Shown piece by piece: positions 25,701 to 40,700 of a stretch of 64,000 bases of DNA. The first letter of the stretch is position 1. Each line of letters begins with the position of its first letter. Source of the stretch: Stichopus chloronotus (lineage: Eukaryota > Echinodermata > Holothuroidea > Aspidochirotida > Stichopodidae); NCBI GenBank assembly GCA_021234535.1, contig CM037829.1, positions 28,182,962-28,246,961 on the forward strand. The letters are read 5' to 3'. A program made the translations under genes and the position numbers. The notes beneath the pieces are model-generated. The model was not told the origin of the DNA. It did no database searches and saw only the letters and a program-made list of their open reading frames with translations.

Positions 25701-28700
25701 TGCAAATGATTAAAAGGGTCATAAGACAATCATTTGCAACAGTGTATTATCAATTTTTGCAAAGTTTCTCAAGTTGGGGATGGTGTGACCCATGTTCAGA
25801 TTGGTCTACTGTGATTCAGTACGCACAGAAATGCGTCGGAAGTTGGAAAACCACAGTAATTTTTAGAAAAATAGCAACTGGCAATGATATATCTGTGGAC
25901 AAAATCGTCCGACGTAATTTACGACGTAGCAGAAGACATTTAATACCCATTAAGTCCAGTGAATTTGGAAGTGGTAGATGTTGAAGAGATATCCTTGGCG
26001 GCAACTAGTCGGGTACAGAGGAAGGAGTTTCTGGTGTATCTTCTTCTAAATTGCAGATTCTTGGTGAGGAACCTCAATGTATTCAATAATTTGATTTTTA
26101 TTGTCTTGTCCAGATGAGATGGACGATGAGAGCAACCAAGAGACTTATGACAGCATGTGTCAAATCTTCCAACAGTTAGAATTAATATGGAATCTCTGCG
26201 AAATCCTTTACGTCGAAACTTTACCAGGTAATCAAGAAAACAGGTGTTCGGTTTTCGTAGCTAAAGAATCATGTAATGTTCAAGACAAAACGTCTGAAGG
26301 ATTTATCAAAGACAAATGAGTGCTGACTTTAGAATCAATACCGGCTGGATGGGCTAGCCAAATTCAACTTACTTCCCCTACCCTGAGGAGTTAGCAGTCT
26401 ATTGTTACACTTACTAGAAATGGTACAGGTTCAAAGTAGCACTGAAAATTTAAATTTTTCAGAAGGGTGTCTTCATATTTACTAAGAAATTAAGTTGTTT
26501 AATCTCACTTTATTACCCTACGGTCTGCATTACATGTGCAGGAAATGTTCCTCAAAAGCAGGACATTATATTAGAAATTAATATATTGTCCTGAGTGATT
26601 TACTAAGACAATAGATTTTAAGAAGCATTTGAATGTACTCTTTAAACAGAAGTGAAAAGTTTGATTGATAATATATTTGTCAGTGATACACTGTCAAGTA
26701 TAAACAATACCAAGAAACATTTTACATTTGGCCGAATGTAATTTTAAGCTGTCAAATAATCAGCTCTTTTTCCTCCTGAAATCAAGTCAACTCCAGGTAT
26801 CAGTGACTCATACTTTGAAAGTGACGTGACCCCTGGTGTTGTTAATCTTTCAGGTGGCATCGTCTTACAGCATCTGCTTGATTGGGTAAAGCTTCATTTC
26901 ACTGATGCAGATTCACTCGCTGCCAAGGTACTGCAGGAATCCGAAGGAGACATCGCCATCTCAGAAGATTATTGGTCAGCTGTAAGTTGCATCACTGGAA
27001 AATGTCAGAAGGATTTTGAGTCCATTAGGAGCAATGCCTGAGCATTCTTTCTGAAATATTGGACTTAATATTCCGATGTATCACTATGAAGATACTAGCA
27101 TTTTAAACTGTTCTGTAAACGTGTAAAATGAGAGTATTGTGTGATGTCTTACATTCTGTCTGGTACAAAATGCAAAGCATTTCTCTGTGTCAATTTTGCA
27201 TAGTTGGATGGGTGGTTTAACATGTGCCCAAACCTGCCACCTCTCTGTATTCCTGTGAGTCTGGTGGTTTGGGGCATTGTCTCATGGTGGAGATACCAAA
27301 TCTCTGTGAAAATCACTTTGATGCAACAAGAGATGTTTCCTTGTTTGGACTAAGTTGAATGCTCTCATTCAGTGGCTTACCTATTATTGAATTGCAGGTG
27401 TATCATTGTCAGATGACTTAATTTAGCAAGAGATTAGCTATGGGAGATGAAATATAGTAAGACAGAGTAGAAAACAATGAGAATGTTCTGGTTTAGAAAA
27501 CACCATTGATAGTATTGTATGAGGTTTTATAAAATTTCCAGGTTTGAAATGTATTTTCAAGGTTTTGTTGCAAAAATCTCAAGATTTGCAATTTTTGACG
27601 TTAGACAATTTTTATAACTGAAGTGGATTGTGAGGGGGGAGGGTGCAGCTGGTACTAATTCTGTAGCAAATACCCAATGTTGGATTTGACCCCTTTTGTA
27701 GTCGAGAACTAAACTCTACTCATAGCTTAAAAAAAGTTTCATTTATAGCAAGTAAGCTGCAGTAATGTCCTGCTAGCTTCAACTTCACTTTGGCTATGAA
27801 CTCATGGGGGCTAGTACTGGTAGAAGGGATAGTCTTGCTTTGCCTCAGAAGTGTCAGGTCTTTGATTGCACAAATGTATGTCCTGTGTACATTCATTCAA
27901 AATGATCACATTGATGTGACATGACAAGTCACATTCATAGTTTAACAATCTACTACAATAAGTCTTTGGCTGCTGACAACTGATGAAACTGATCTCATAA
28001 AATAGCCAGTCGCTCTGTGACTGACAGCCTAAAGGCATGTATTCTCTTCTTTGACTCTTTTAATATGCAAGGCTAATTAAAAAAAAAAATTCTTATCCCC
28101 TCCAGCATGCATTTTTGCTTCAGCATGGAATTTTTGTTTTTAGCTGTCAAATTTGAAATAAAAAAAAACTTGTTTCAATGGTGGAAAGCTTCTTTCCTCG
28201 TCTTTAGCAATGTATTTGCAACATACCACTCGTTGATACAGTGATGAGGTATGTGAAAACAGTGCTATGCTGGCAGTAGGCCCTTGGGATTCCTGACCAG
28301 AAAAATTTGACCTAAATGATCAGTTATGTTCCTCCAATGGATTTTGTTTTATTCCTTCTCTTACCTTCTGTCTCCTCAGGTTTACATTTACGTTTTGCAA
28401 GGGAGGCTGTCTGAAGCGCGGCACATGCTCTCTCTGCATCCAGAAACACAACAAGACATACACGGGGTATGGAAATAATTCCTTTCACTTCCAGTCAGAA
28501 GTGGAACTTTGTCCAATATCTCAAAATTTACACTTGAATATGTATATGAGTGTTTTGGTGTCACTTCGTATTATATGTGTGCATGTTGCTTCCCACACCT
28601 TTATGAGTAACTCACTCTATAAGCTTCTTTTATGTAGATTTTACAACCATAGATACATTTAAAATTCATTTCTAGTGTGAGAGACTATACTTGGAGAATC

Positions 28701-31700
28701 ACTGCATTGTGTGCTGAGGGAAGTTTAGAAAACAGTTTCATTGTTGTATACCAAAGAGGAAGAGGAGCTTACAATAATATTAAGTACTCCGGTTACCCTT
28801 GGAGATTTTATCTTACAGTGGTCACTTGAGTCTTCATGCAAGGGAGATGGTGAGGGCTGTAGGAATCAAAGGAGCCTAGGAAGTGTAGAAACAAAAGAAA
28901 CTTTATTTTGAAACTTTGATTTTATTCCTCACTTAACCAGTCTCCTACAACTATTGCATTCTAATGTACCAGACAGTAGACTCAGTTTGGTTTTTTTAAC
29001 CTATTTAGAGACTTTCTTTTCATAGGAATGGTACGATAAGTTGATAACTGCACACATCATATAGATGCTACTGAAATCTTTATTAAAATTGCGTTATTAG
29101 ACTCCAAAACATAGTACACCTTCAACCAATCTTGTTCTCATTCACTCTGAACAAACTCTGAGATGGGGAACCAATTATAGCAGTGTGGATTATCTTAATG
29201 CTACTGTAATTGTCAAATAGTACGAACAGTTTCCTACCTTCAAAGTTAATTTAAAAATGTGAAATTCAGGAGCTCAGGAAATGCTTGGAAAATCAAATAA
29301 TTTGGAGAAATTTGAGGGAGTTATGCAGGTGTGATGTCTTACACTTTGGTGGTAATGGTCTACACTGTTGCTGTTCTAGATTCCCTCTGCCTTCTACGCG
29401 ATGGCAATGTCGTGTGTGTGTGTTCATTGACAATTAGTGTCAAGTTGGGATGTTTGCGGAAACACACTTACCATTGGGGACCCATGTCAAATTGGGGATG
29501 GTCTCTGTTTCAAATTTTACTTGAAATAGCCTCCATGTGCTATATGATGGTGCCATGAAGCTATCTATTGAATTTGCGGGAGTATAGATGAAGTCCCCAT
29601 TGAGATGGTGTTGGGTTACGTCCACATTTGCAGGTGTATGTGTGTAAGGCATCATGTCCACAATTCCCTCGTGACAAAATGATACACTGTCACTAGTACA
29701 GTTATAAGTATTAACTGAAAACATTTTGAGCACCCCAGGCAAGGAATCTATGCGATGCTGATGGTGTGTGTTGCGGGGGTGTGTGTATGTGACACTTCCT
29801 ATAAACACGATATCTCAAGAAGGGTAACCATGCCTGATCCCATACCTACTGTATGGGTTGGTCATACTGAATTGATGATCCCTATTGTTTTTGGTTGAGG
29901 TCTAAGGTCATTTGAGGTCACCAGATGTCAAAATGTGAAAACCTTGTAAACATGATATCTCAAGAACAGTAACTGTGACTGGTGTCATACCTAGTGCGTT
30001 GGTTGGTCATACTGAGTAGATGATCCCTATTGTTTTTGATGAAGGTCAAAGGTCATTTTAGGTCACCAGAGGTCAAACTGGTAAAAAACCTTGTAAACAC
30101 TATATTTTGGGAAGTGTAACATTGGGGGCATCTCATATTTAGCATGTGGATTACCTATATTGAGTAGTTGACATCCACAGATTTGGTAGAGGTCAAAGGT
30201 CATTTGGAGTCACCAGAGGTCAAAGGATCATAATCAGGTTCACTCCTGTATTCCAAACAGAAACTGTGTGATCACATACTTTGTATGTCTATCACTCATA
30301 TTCAGTAGTTCAGTATTTAGTCATCAAAATAAACACTTAACCTCAAGAAGGTTAATTGAGAGGGATTCATACTAAGTATGTGTATTGCCCAAATAGATGT
30401 CTTCTATTAATTTTGGCACCTTTATGTTTTAAGAGGATATGAAATGTCATTTTGGGTTCGAGACTTATTAATGTGATGTTTCAAGAATACTAACTGTAGT
30501 TGATCTCATACTTATCATGTGGATAATTCATGTTTGTTGTAATTTAACCATGTGGCAAAGAATCACAAAGCCTTTTGACTTTCTGGTTCAAAGCTTTTGG
30601 CACCTTTTTCCCCATGAAATGCTACTGCAGATCATGTGCAGGCTGCTACATACAATGTATTAATTCCTCTAATATACATATCAACTTTTTGTTAGGTTTT
30701 GAAATGTTTTCGGGACAATATCCACCATGTTAATTTTCACCAGAGACAGAAGCACTGTTCTCATGGGCTTCTGTCGTAATATCACTTTTGTGAGATGTAA
30801 CATATTTCAACTTGACTTTTGCAGACATTCCTTCAGTCTTCAACAGCTCGATTTCACAGAGCAGTCCAAAGTATTTCTACTTCAAGTGTTTTCTCTTATT
30901 TTAACAAGATATACTGTAGGTATGTGCATTATCTACTGTTTAATCTGACCAGCTTTTGTATCTGTCTTGTAGGCCTATGCCAGGATAGATGAGCTGATGA
31001 GACGAATGCCGGTCTTCAGCGTCTTCAGTCGTCAGTCGCTGGCAGAGTTTGACCTGAAATGGAGAAACTGGCAGGAATTATGTCAACAGTTACTCAAGGA
31101 AGGAATCTTTGTGTCTTACCAACGTCTGGAGACCATTTGTCGAGTGAGTCTTACAACATATTGGTTGGAGATCTTGTGCGTCAGTATTAAAAAGTTGCAT
31201 TTGCAGACTGGTTCTGTTCTCTCTTGGAAAGCAACTATTCTCTGCATGAAAAAAGGTATAGAGTAGTTCCCTAAATGTTTCAGAGGGAGCTAGTTTTGAA
31301 TACCTGAATAGCCCTTCTAGTGGTTTTCAGTGTGTTGCCTTTTAGTTACTACCTGCTTGAAAATTCAGGTTCAAGAAAGGTCTCTAAATTCGTGGTTGAA
31401 TTGCGAAAGGCAGTCTCCAGTTTGGCCCGCTCCATATGTATCTGTACTTTGTGTTTCTTTTGCAAAGTGTTAAAACCCGACAGAAAAAAAATATATGTCG
31501 AACGTCTCGATTGCTCTCTCGATTCAGATCTTAGCTGGACAGCAGGACATCTTGGATCAACTCCAGCATCTAGCAGGGGACTGGTATCAGATAATGGTCA
31601 CAAAACTGCTGTATACAAACCCTGCGGTGAAGACAGTTGACTTGCAGTATCATGCTAAGGTGAGTACTTGATTGGTTTCGCCGTGTCTCGACTTTGTGGA

Positions 31701-34700
31701 AAAGTTTGTTCACGATGATTTGCGGATCAGATTTTTAACTCACCTCCAGATAAAGTGCATTACCCACATTAACAATGACAGTCCAAACATTTTGTCCCCA
31801 GCTAATAAACGTCTCTTGTGACAAAAGTAACTGGACTTGAATTAGTTGGTCACTAGAATTACTGTACCATTCTTTTAAGTTGGTCCTCAATGAAACAGCT
31901 ACTTTTAGTTAATATTCCTATTTATACATATTTAATGTCAATTCAGTGTTCTCCACAGATTTCCAAGAAAGGGTTGCCGGGGGGGGGGGACCCACAAAGC
32001 ATGTATGCCTTCTGTGTAAAGGAATCATTGGGTGAGAGGTTTCAGGGGAGGGGTACAGAAATTTTTTATCATTCTGGCACTTAATGATGCAAGATGGTGT
32101 CACTAAGATGATTTTCCTGCCCCCATTCTAATGGCAGTAGCCTGTTGTCAACAACTTTTTGGAAGCTGAGCAGAGCTACTGAGTGTGGGGCTAAGGATTT
32201 TGTTAGGTAGGTGGCAGTAGTTTCAGGGGGGCATCTTTTTAATTGTCGAGAGACCCCAACACTGTTACAAGAAATCATTTGCCACGATGTTTTCTCAACA
32301 ACGAAAATATTATTTATCCAGTCACCAAAATGAATTGTGAGGTTGCATTCCCCACCTTGGCAACCTGAAAGTTTCTTGCAACTCTCTCTTACCAGTATAC
32401 TATCTTAGCAGCGATAACAATTTTGTTGTTTTACTGGTTGTGGTAGCTGTTTGAACAAATTAAAGTTAACAGGATAGTCCAGACATTTCCTTAACTCCTG
32501 TCACAAGAGAGAAATGATGCTGATCATACAGGGCACTTGGTCCACAAAAATACTGAAATTGTGCATTTTACAGAAAATGTTCGAGACATCCTCATGCGTA
32601 GTGTATATTCATGGCATGATGTAAAAGTTGCACAATGGTTCACTTCGTCTTATTGCCGTACACCTTCATTGTCATAAGATTAATCAGGACGTTAAAAACT
32701 TTGGCATTTTCAAACTGCCTGTATCCACACATGAAGACCTGGAGCAGATTGAGATTCTGTGGACATGTTGCTTGTATCATCATTTTTAGTCCATTGTCTT
32801 TTCTATTCTTTTAAACTTTTAATCAACAAAATTAGAATAATAATAATAGAAAACTTTTCAGAGATGAAATTGTGGAAGGTGTTTGATGAAAAAATTGAAA
32901 TTAATACTTTTATATGCAATTTTCATGCAGTATTGATGTGTCTTAAGTCCTGCACATTTCTTTTTTCATACCATTTTTTTTCGTACCATTCTCCATCTAG
33001 TCCTGCATGGATGCGTTCCGTGGGTCAAGTCGTCTGCTGGCCCTGGATCAGATACTTTTGGCTGTCTTGGAGTATGATGTCACACAGGTTATCAAGCTAA
33101 GCAGGTTTGTGTCGATTTCCATGACAACATCAAAACAGAAACATCTTGAAACAACAGATTTGTCAGTTATGAAAGAGGGCAGCATTTTTCCAGAATCCAC
33201 CCAGGATAGATGTAACAAACACTCCTGTAGAAAAACTTCATGCTTTTCTTGGTTTGAGAAGAACAGGAAAATCTGTGGTGAATGAATGGCAAGAATGGCA
33301 CACACTACACAAGTGCAGTTTGAGGGTGGTGCCAGGGATCACATGACATCATGTAGCTTTTTGTGATTGAAATTTAGGGTTAATTAATGAGGCTTTTAGT
33401 TGCAAAAGTGATGGTCACAATTTTCGTCATAACATCGGCCAACATCTGATCTCATCTGTTTTTGCTGTCGAGCATATTCTCTCCTGAAAAATGTTTATTT
33501 TGTGTAAATGTGGCCGACAGTCCCTGAAATGGTATTATCAAATTATCATAAATTTTACAAGTATTGGAAAAAAAAGCCCTTGTGATTGACAAATGACACT
33601 CCCCCGAATGGTCACGAGGTCTTTGTTTACCTTTTCATTTACAGAGAGTAGCCCTTGCAAGGCATTTCTTACTAAAATCCTGCCCTGATCCACAGATTAA
33701 TACGTCCCTGATGCAAATGCATTTTTTATAGCTGAACCTACGATGATGGACTTTGCTATGTTTCTAAAAATCTGATGTCCAGTCTGATTATAAGTCGATC
33801 CCTAACTTGAAATGATAAATGTGACACAAAAATTAACTGCAAAAACCTTTTGGCCACAACAGTGGCTTGCACCAGTGTGCATTGCATAAATGCATGAGGT
33901 ATTAACTAAGGTGAGCCAAATTTGTTGCTGATTGACCAATGATGGGCCTCCTATCATTTTTTCTGTAGTGCAACACTCAGCAACTGGTGGTTTGTGGCTC
34001 ACTTGGCAGATCTCTTACACCATGCAGGACAACTTGAAAGTCACCAACTTGAGTAAGTCTGTCACCATGGGCACCATATTTCTTTCAATATAATTGGACA
34101 AACCTTTCACATTGTTCATAGTCTTGACTGATATCCAGGGGTAACCACATCAGAAACATTTACTTGTCTATGTTATCCTGGGGTAACCATATCAGAAACA
34201 TTCACTTTTATATGTTATCCTGGGGTAACCAAATCAGGAATATTCACTTGTATGTGTTATCTTGGGGTAACCAAATCAGGAACATTCACTTGTGTATGTT
34301 GTCCTGAATATAACAACATCAGGAAGGTTCACTTGTATATGTTATCCTGTGGTAACCACATCAGGAACATTTACTTGTATGTGTTATCCTGGGGTAACCT
34401 CATCAGGAACATTCACTGGTATATGTTATCCTAGGGTAACCTCATCAGGAACATTCACTTGTGTATGTTTCCATGGGGTAACCTCATCAGGAAGATTCAC
34501 TTGTATATGCTACCATGGGGTAACCACATCAGGAACATTCACTTGTATATGTTATTCAGGGGTAACCTCATCAGGAAGATTCACCTTCCAACAATATCTG
34601 TTCTGTGTTAAATGTGTTTGACAGAGCCATGGATTTTTGTTTGGGATAAACCTGTGTGGCTCCCTCTCTCATATACTCAAAATGGAAATTGAGCAGTCTC

Positions 34701-37700
34701 AAATTCAGGACTTTGCATGTGGAAACCAATAAGTGTCTTGTGGATTTGAATGGACAAAGGCAGTGTGACTTCGTATGCAGTATTGAAAGAGGATTAAAAG
34801 GGAACAAGAGTTGAGACCATGTTTGGGGGGGGGGGGGGGGAAGTGCAGGACTGATGATGGTCGTGTGTACCCATGGATAATTCAGGTCCCAATAGAAAGA
34901 AAGTTAACTATTTATTACCTCACTGTTTTGTTGATTTAATTCTTTTTAACATTGGAAGATACAGTAATGAAAATTTGTGCTATCTATCATCATGATATGT
35001 TTTATGCCTGTTAGTGTTCCTGGCAGTTTTCTTCTGATTAACTGCACTATTACCCTGATGCCATGGGACTAGAGAATGCATGTCCGAGTATTATCTCTTG
35101 CTTCAGGCTTGGTTCTTCCCCGAAAAGCACTATGCGGAGATGACACCACAAAAGATGTGATCTGTTATATGTTTCGGAAGAAACCCACCCCATTTACTCT
35201 AATGCATGGCTGAAGGGGGGCATGAAATTTTTGTTGAAGGACCTTTATATCAGATCTAAATCTTCTTGTGTTGATTTTAGAATCTCATGTTAGGCTTTAC
35301 GGACAGACTATATTGATCTATAAGTAATGTCCATCCCTGTGTAATTGACTTGCCACTCCTGACCCATCAATGAATCAGTGTGGATTGGTGGTATGTAAGA
35401 GCAGGATAACATCAACAAAAATTTTGCAACAAAAACATTCCCCTGCAGCAGCAGGATATGTGACTTGATGAGATTTTGTGACAGTGAGGTAGGACAATTT
35501 CATTTTCATTTTTTCTCTTGTTCTCTCAGGAATTCAAACTCTCTGTACATGCGATGTGACAAAAACATCAAGGGGGGACACTTATTAGAGAGAGGGGGGC
35601 ATTGTGGGGGGGCATTAGAGTAAAATGGGGTAGTTCAGTGACACTCGAGTTAAGTGCATTTGTTCAGGAGGACCCTGTCAAGAAAATTGAAAGATCTGAA
35701 CGCATTGATAATAGTCTGGTTTGTGTGGTTCTTTCGCCAATTTATATTACCGTGGACACTTTCCACCAGCATTTTAAAGAGGATAAGTCACCTCCAGCCT
35801 CTTTCTTTTCAATAGCTATGGAGCAACGATGAGGGAGTTTCTGCTTTTAGAGTATGCATCCACTTTGATGGGGAAAGAAAGGTGAGGAACAGTTTCTTTT
35901 TTTTTCCATATTTGTTACAACCACTCTGCTTTTATTACAGAATCAATCTTTTGTCTTCGTTCAAAGGGAGTAACGTAATATTAAATGTGCATATTAATAG
36001 CATTTATACTTTTTATCTGTCTTAGGAGTGCCCATGGAAATAAACATATCAAGCTGCCCCTTCTCTTGAAAATTCACTCCCGTTTATTGTGAGAACACTG
36101 CTGTTTCCAATTTCCTGCATATAGGCAAAGTTCTTCACACCAACTGCATTGTGCACACACTCTTTCATAACCTCAAACCCTTTGAAAAACCATCGATCTT
36201 TCCTCACTTCACAAAATTGTCAAGTGTGTTGAAGTGGAAATTGGTGGATGTGTTTGCTTCCAAATACAGACACGTACTGCTCATGGTCATTAGATATTGG
36301 CGCTTAAAGGTCCACGAGCCTGATGAGTCAGGGCAGTGTCCGCTTCAATTTTGTTGAGAATCCGTTCTGAAAGCCTAGTACATCTTGCACACAAAACATA
36401 TTCTATACCAAGGGCATATGGATACTAACAACATGCCATAGATGTAGAGGATATTTTTTGTACAAGGTATACCCGACTTTTAGAGCTAATCGTCCGGAAC
36501 ATTTACAGTAAGTAGATCCCTCCCTTCTTTTTTGGGTGTTTGGACCTGTAATATGAACCCCTTGCCCTACAACTTCCCTCTTTCCTGGATCTATTAATAT
36601 TAAGGAAGGGCAAGTTTTACACCTTAAAATCCAATTTACTGATGCTTTGTAGATCTTCTGTTTCTTTTTCAGCATGTGGCAGATTATCTGCGAGTATTTG
36701 GAACACTGTCCGGTGTTTGGCAGGTAAAGTACGGATGGAACAGTTTATTGGTTTTGATTAAAAGAGAAACCTATGTGGTGATGATTACATGAGTGTGTAT
36801 GTATGTACAGTATGGATGCTTGTGTGAGCATGTTTGTGTGTTTGTGATGCTTATCTTCTTAACACAATATCTTGAAAGGGATTATTTAAGAGTTCCTCAT
36901 ATGTAGTATGTAGATATCCCATACCAAGAAGAAGGAAGCTTTTGTTGGTGGTAGAGGGCAAAAGGTCACCTGAAGTCACCAGAGGTCAAACACTGAGAAG
37001 TTTATTCACACAATTATGGATATCTCAAGATGGGAATCATGGAAACTTTTGATACTTCGCTTGGTAATGCATTATGTCAAGTAGAAGAACTCCGAATTGT
37101 TTTTGGTGGAGTCAAAAGTCATCTGAGCTCACTAGCAGTCAAATGCTGATAAAGAAATGAATAGTTTCTGTACTTGCTATGTATAATTTTCCCATTAAGT
37201 AGATTTATGAAGTCCATTGATGTTCTTTAGGTGAGACGCCATGTGGGGTCACCAGGGGTTATTGCTTTGGGGTCTGTTCTGCTACAGCAGAAATGACCCA
37301 TCTTTGCCATACAATAGTGTTGAAGAACATTTAGCCTGCAAGAGCTCTTTTAGCTTATTTTTGGTAAACATGCAGTCTTACAGTTTGTTTCGTGAATTCA
37401 TTCAAACCTCAGTTGCATTTTTGCACTGTGGTCTCAAAACCAAAGAGAGCCATGATGAGCCTTTTAGACCAATGATTGCACAAATGATGTCAGCCATAGT
37501 GATCGGATGCTAACATTTGTCTGGGAAATTGCGACACGGATGTCGAACCTTCCTTACGAGCTACGTCGTTGTTTACGTTATCACATCTTCATGGAAGAAT
37601 GCACCCAGCTGTTATGATAACTAACAGTCATTCAATCGCAATGCTCTTTGCAGTGACTGTTTCGTTGTAGACAATTCCATACAGTGCTAGACTGGGACAT

Positions 37701-40700
37701 CGATCTTTTGCATAACCTCACAACTAACGGCATTTGCAATTTGTTTCCATTAATGACATTATTTGCAAGTGCTGTGCACAGTTACCATGGTAACTACACT
37801 TCATACTATTACAATGATAAATGCAATTTTGCATTATCACAATGTGACAGTTACCGTGTATGTGGGAGATGAATGTGCACCTGTGTCTCGTATTCAACAG
37901 GATGTCTGAAGCAAGCGATTTGTGACATGCATACATCAACATTTGTATCGCGACATGGAACATTCTACTATATGACGGGCTGTGGAAGCCTGCCAGGTCA
38001 AGATACACTAAAATAAATGCAAAGGTCTCTTTACAGTAAACATCGCGAACAGTTAAATACTAAACCTATACCAACGTACCAAGTTTAATATGACATATTT
38101 GTAACCATTCTCTCTTGCATTGTAACCAAGTTAGATCATTAAAATTAAACCAATACTATTATAATCAATGGTGAACTTGCCTGGTTGTTCTCAAGCACCT
38201 TCAGTGTGTATATTGCGTGGCATAGTGGGTAGTGTGCAACTAAAATGTATCAAAGCCTTTGGTAGACGTCTTTCCCACTAAAAACAGAGAATGAAAAAAG
38301 ACAACTTTCATTTCCTGGCAAACAGACGCAGCTGTTGCGCTTGTCAATGAGATTAGTTCATATTTTAACATCCAGTCAACAGTCTGGAATATTTGTACTC
38401 ATGACTTACCAAACAGAGAGATATTTGCTGCTTGTCAATATATGAAATTCAAGTATTGATTATCAGAGCATTTTGGAACTCTTCCTGGACTTTTGTCGAC
38501 ATTTCCAGAGTGGCATAAAATCGTACAATTCATAAAATATAGGTGAAAATGGACATGTAGCATAAAATAGCATGAAATGGAGGGTAAATCATAAAAATCA
38601 TACAATAGTGTGATAAACTGTTGCATCGCTAACATCAGCTCTTGCATCAAATTATCTGTAAGTGCTCTGGAATGTCATGCGTGTAGTCCTACGTATGTTT
38701 CCATGTGTCTCACAATTGTGCTATAACTTATGCCTTCTATTGTCCTTTGTGTATGTGTATTAGTGAATACACACAACACACTGTCAATGTTTAGGCAGGA
38801 TGACTCGAGCCTAGAGCCTAGATTTTAAATGAAACCATTGTTCTTCTGAAGCTGTATGTGAATGTTAAATAACATGAACTCATGGCCTGCATTTAATCTC
38901 TAAAAAAAGGGTACCATCCCTTCTCCTTCCTTAGTCTAACACCAGCATCTCAAAGAAGTATCAGGCATACCACCTGTTGGGGGGGGGGGGATGAGGAGGG
39001 CATTTGCCGCCCCAATCATATTTTGAACAAAAAAGCTAAATATTCTTTGAAATAGAATTTAAACTACATTAATTTGTAAGGGGTTGGGTGGGGGTGAGGT
39101 GTAACATAAACAGACAAGGGTTTGAAAATGCCATTTCCTGTGATCTGGGTTTTTTTGCCATTTTTGTTTTGGTCAAAAATTTCATGGTGCATTGTGCCAA
39201 GTGATGGTGGTGCTGTTGACTGCTTATATAGTAGATGCATTATAAGATTTTTGCGGTAAATGTGTGACCACTGAAGGTGCTAACGCAAGCTAATAGTTGA
39301 AATATTCTATGTAAAAGAAATCCAAATTGTCTTCATACATTGATGTTTTTCTCATTAACTGAAAAATCGCAGGCATGAGATCCTTTTTCAGGGCTGGGTA
39401 CATGCCATCTGGGACAGACGGAAATTGTCAGTCCTGATCATCTGGGTTTTGTAGAACCAAAAATTTTCTTGTATGCTCTAGATCAACCCTTGGACTTGGT
39501 GGCCCTTTGTTTAAATATTATATGCAGGTGACCTTAGATTTTTATGGTCGTGCTGATATTAAGATTGTTTTAAAAGTTAACACTCAGCTCTTGAATGAAA
39601 GAAAGCAACTTAATGGGTGGAAATATGCTACAGCTAAAAATAATCCACAAATACTTTCACTTTTTCGTAGATTGATTTTTTTCCCTCACTAATTGAGAAA
39701 TTTAATACATGGGATCCCTATTTCAAGGCTGGGTACATGGAGCTTTGGACACGTGGGAAGTGCAATTTCTGGCCATCTGAGGGGGGTTTGCAAAGCGAAA
39801 ACATTTTTTAACCCTGCTCGAACCGATGGTGGCGCTCTGCTTTGAAAGTCTTGTGTGCGCAGTGTCCTCGGGCAGGACCTTAGTCTTGTTCATGCACCTG
39901 ATTTTTACTTTCATATATATGAATGGCAGTTTGTGCTCCCCCCATCACTAGACCCTGACATTGACCCTGGTTTCTGCTAATGAGTTCGTTAATTATTTGT
40001 GAATTACTGTTTTCTATTTCTTTGTGGTTGCATAAGGACACAAATGTTGCAAGCTTATTCACTGTAATATCAGCTATGATCAGTTTGCAAAACATGCTAT
40101 GTCTCATCAGGTGGTGTTCTCAATGGCACTTTTGCAGCAGCAGCATATGGCATAAAATTTGCCACAAAAATCACAAATAGCGGTATGATAAAGTATAAAA
40201 TTTACATAAAAATATCATTCATTAATAAATAGAATTTCTCCAAACATTCTTAGAGGCCTGCGCTTCTGACGTCATTATGATAAGTGTAAATCCAGTTTTA
40301 GGATGTGTCTGAAAGAATTTTCGGAAGCCATGAGCTCAAATGGCCTTGTTTGTTTCTTCCGAGTGAAGCTGGCATTTTTCTTTTTATTTCCTTTTTTCTT
40401 TGTGCAAGAGACTTGCTGGTTTCAAAGTCTCAATGTATCCAGTTGTTTCATGTAAAAGCTCCTGTGAGAATTTCGGCTTTTAAAGTTTGCCCAATTTCTT
40501 TGTCAAGTAAGTCCTGCAATCCTGCAATATTTCGGTCCTATCAAAGACATCAGCTGCTGGTCGTGTCCTGTCTGCAGCTCTGTCATCAAAATCTTCCTCT
40601 CGATGTCGGTACATTTTGCCTAGAATAACAACGGAAAGATTTGAACGACAAGGGTAACATTCTAACCGTGAGACATTTTGCTTTCATATCTTCTTCAGGC

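Larger units (their letters stand above)
22905..29799 (+). other. NUP85: NUP85 introns 2-8 (exons 3-8 excluded), left part
   Basis: Introns of 700, 675, 657, 937, 626 and 1398 bases plus the first half of intron 8. Simple A/T runs only; no repeats or genes recognised beyond the exons listed. Confidence 0.6.

Noticed and set aside
29440..29808. 122-codon minus-strand open frame
   Set aside because: Lies in NUP85 intron 8 with no family features and overlaps the start of the AGGTCA tandem repeat.
34252..34621. Open frames of 60 and 109 codons with a 14-residue period
   Set aside because: Produced by the 42-bp minisatellite; no splice or homology support.
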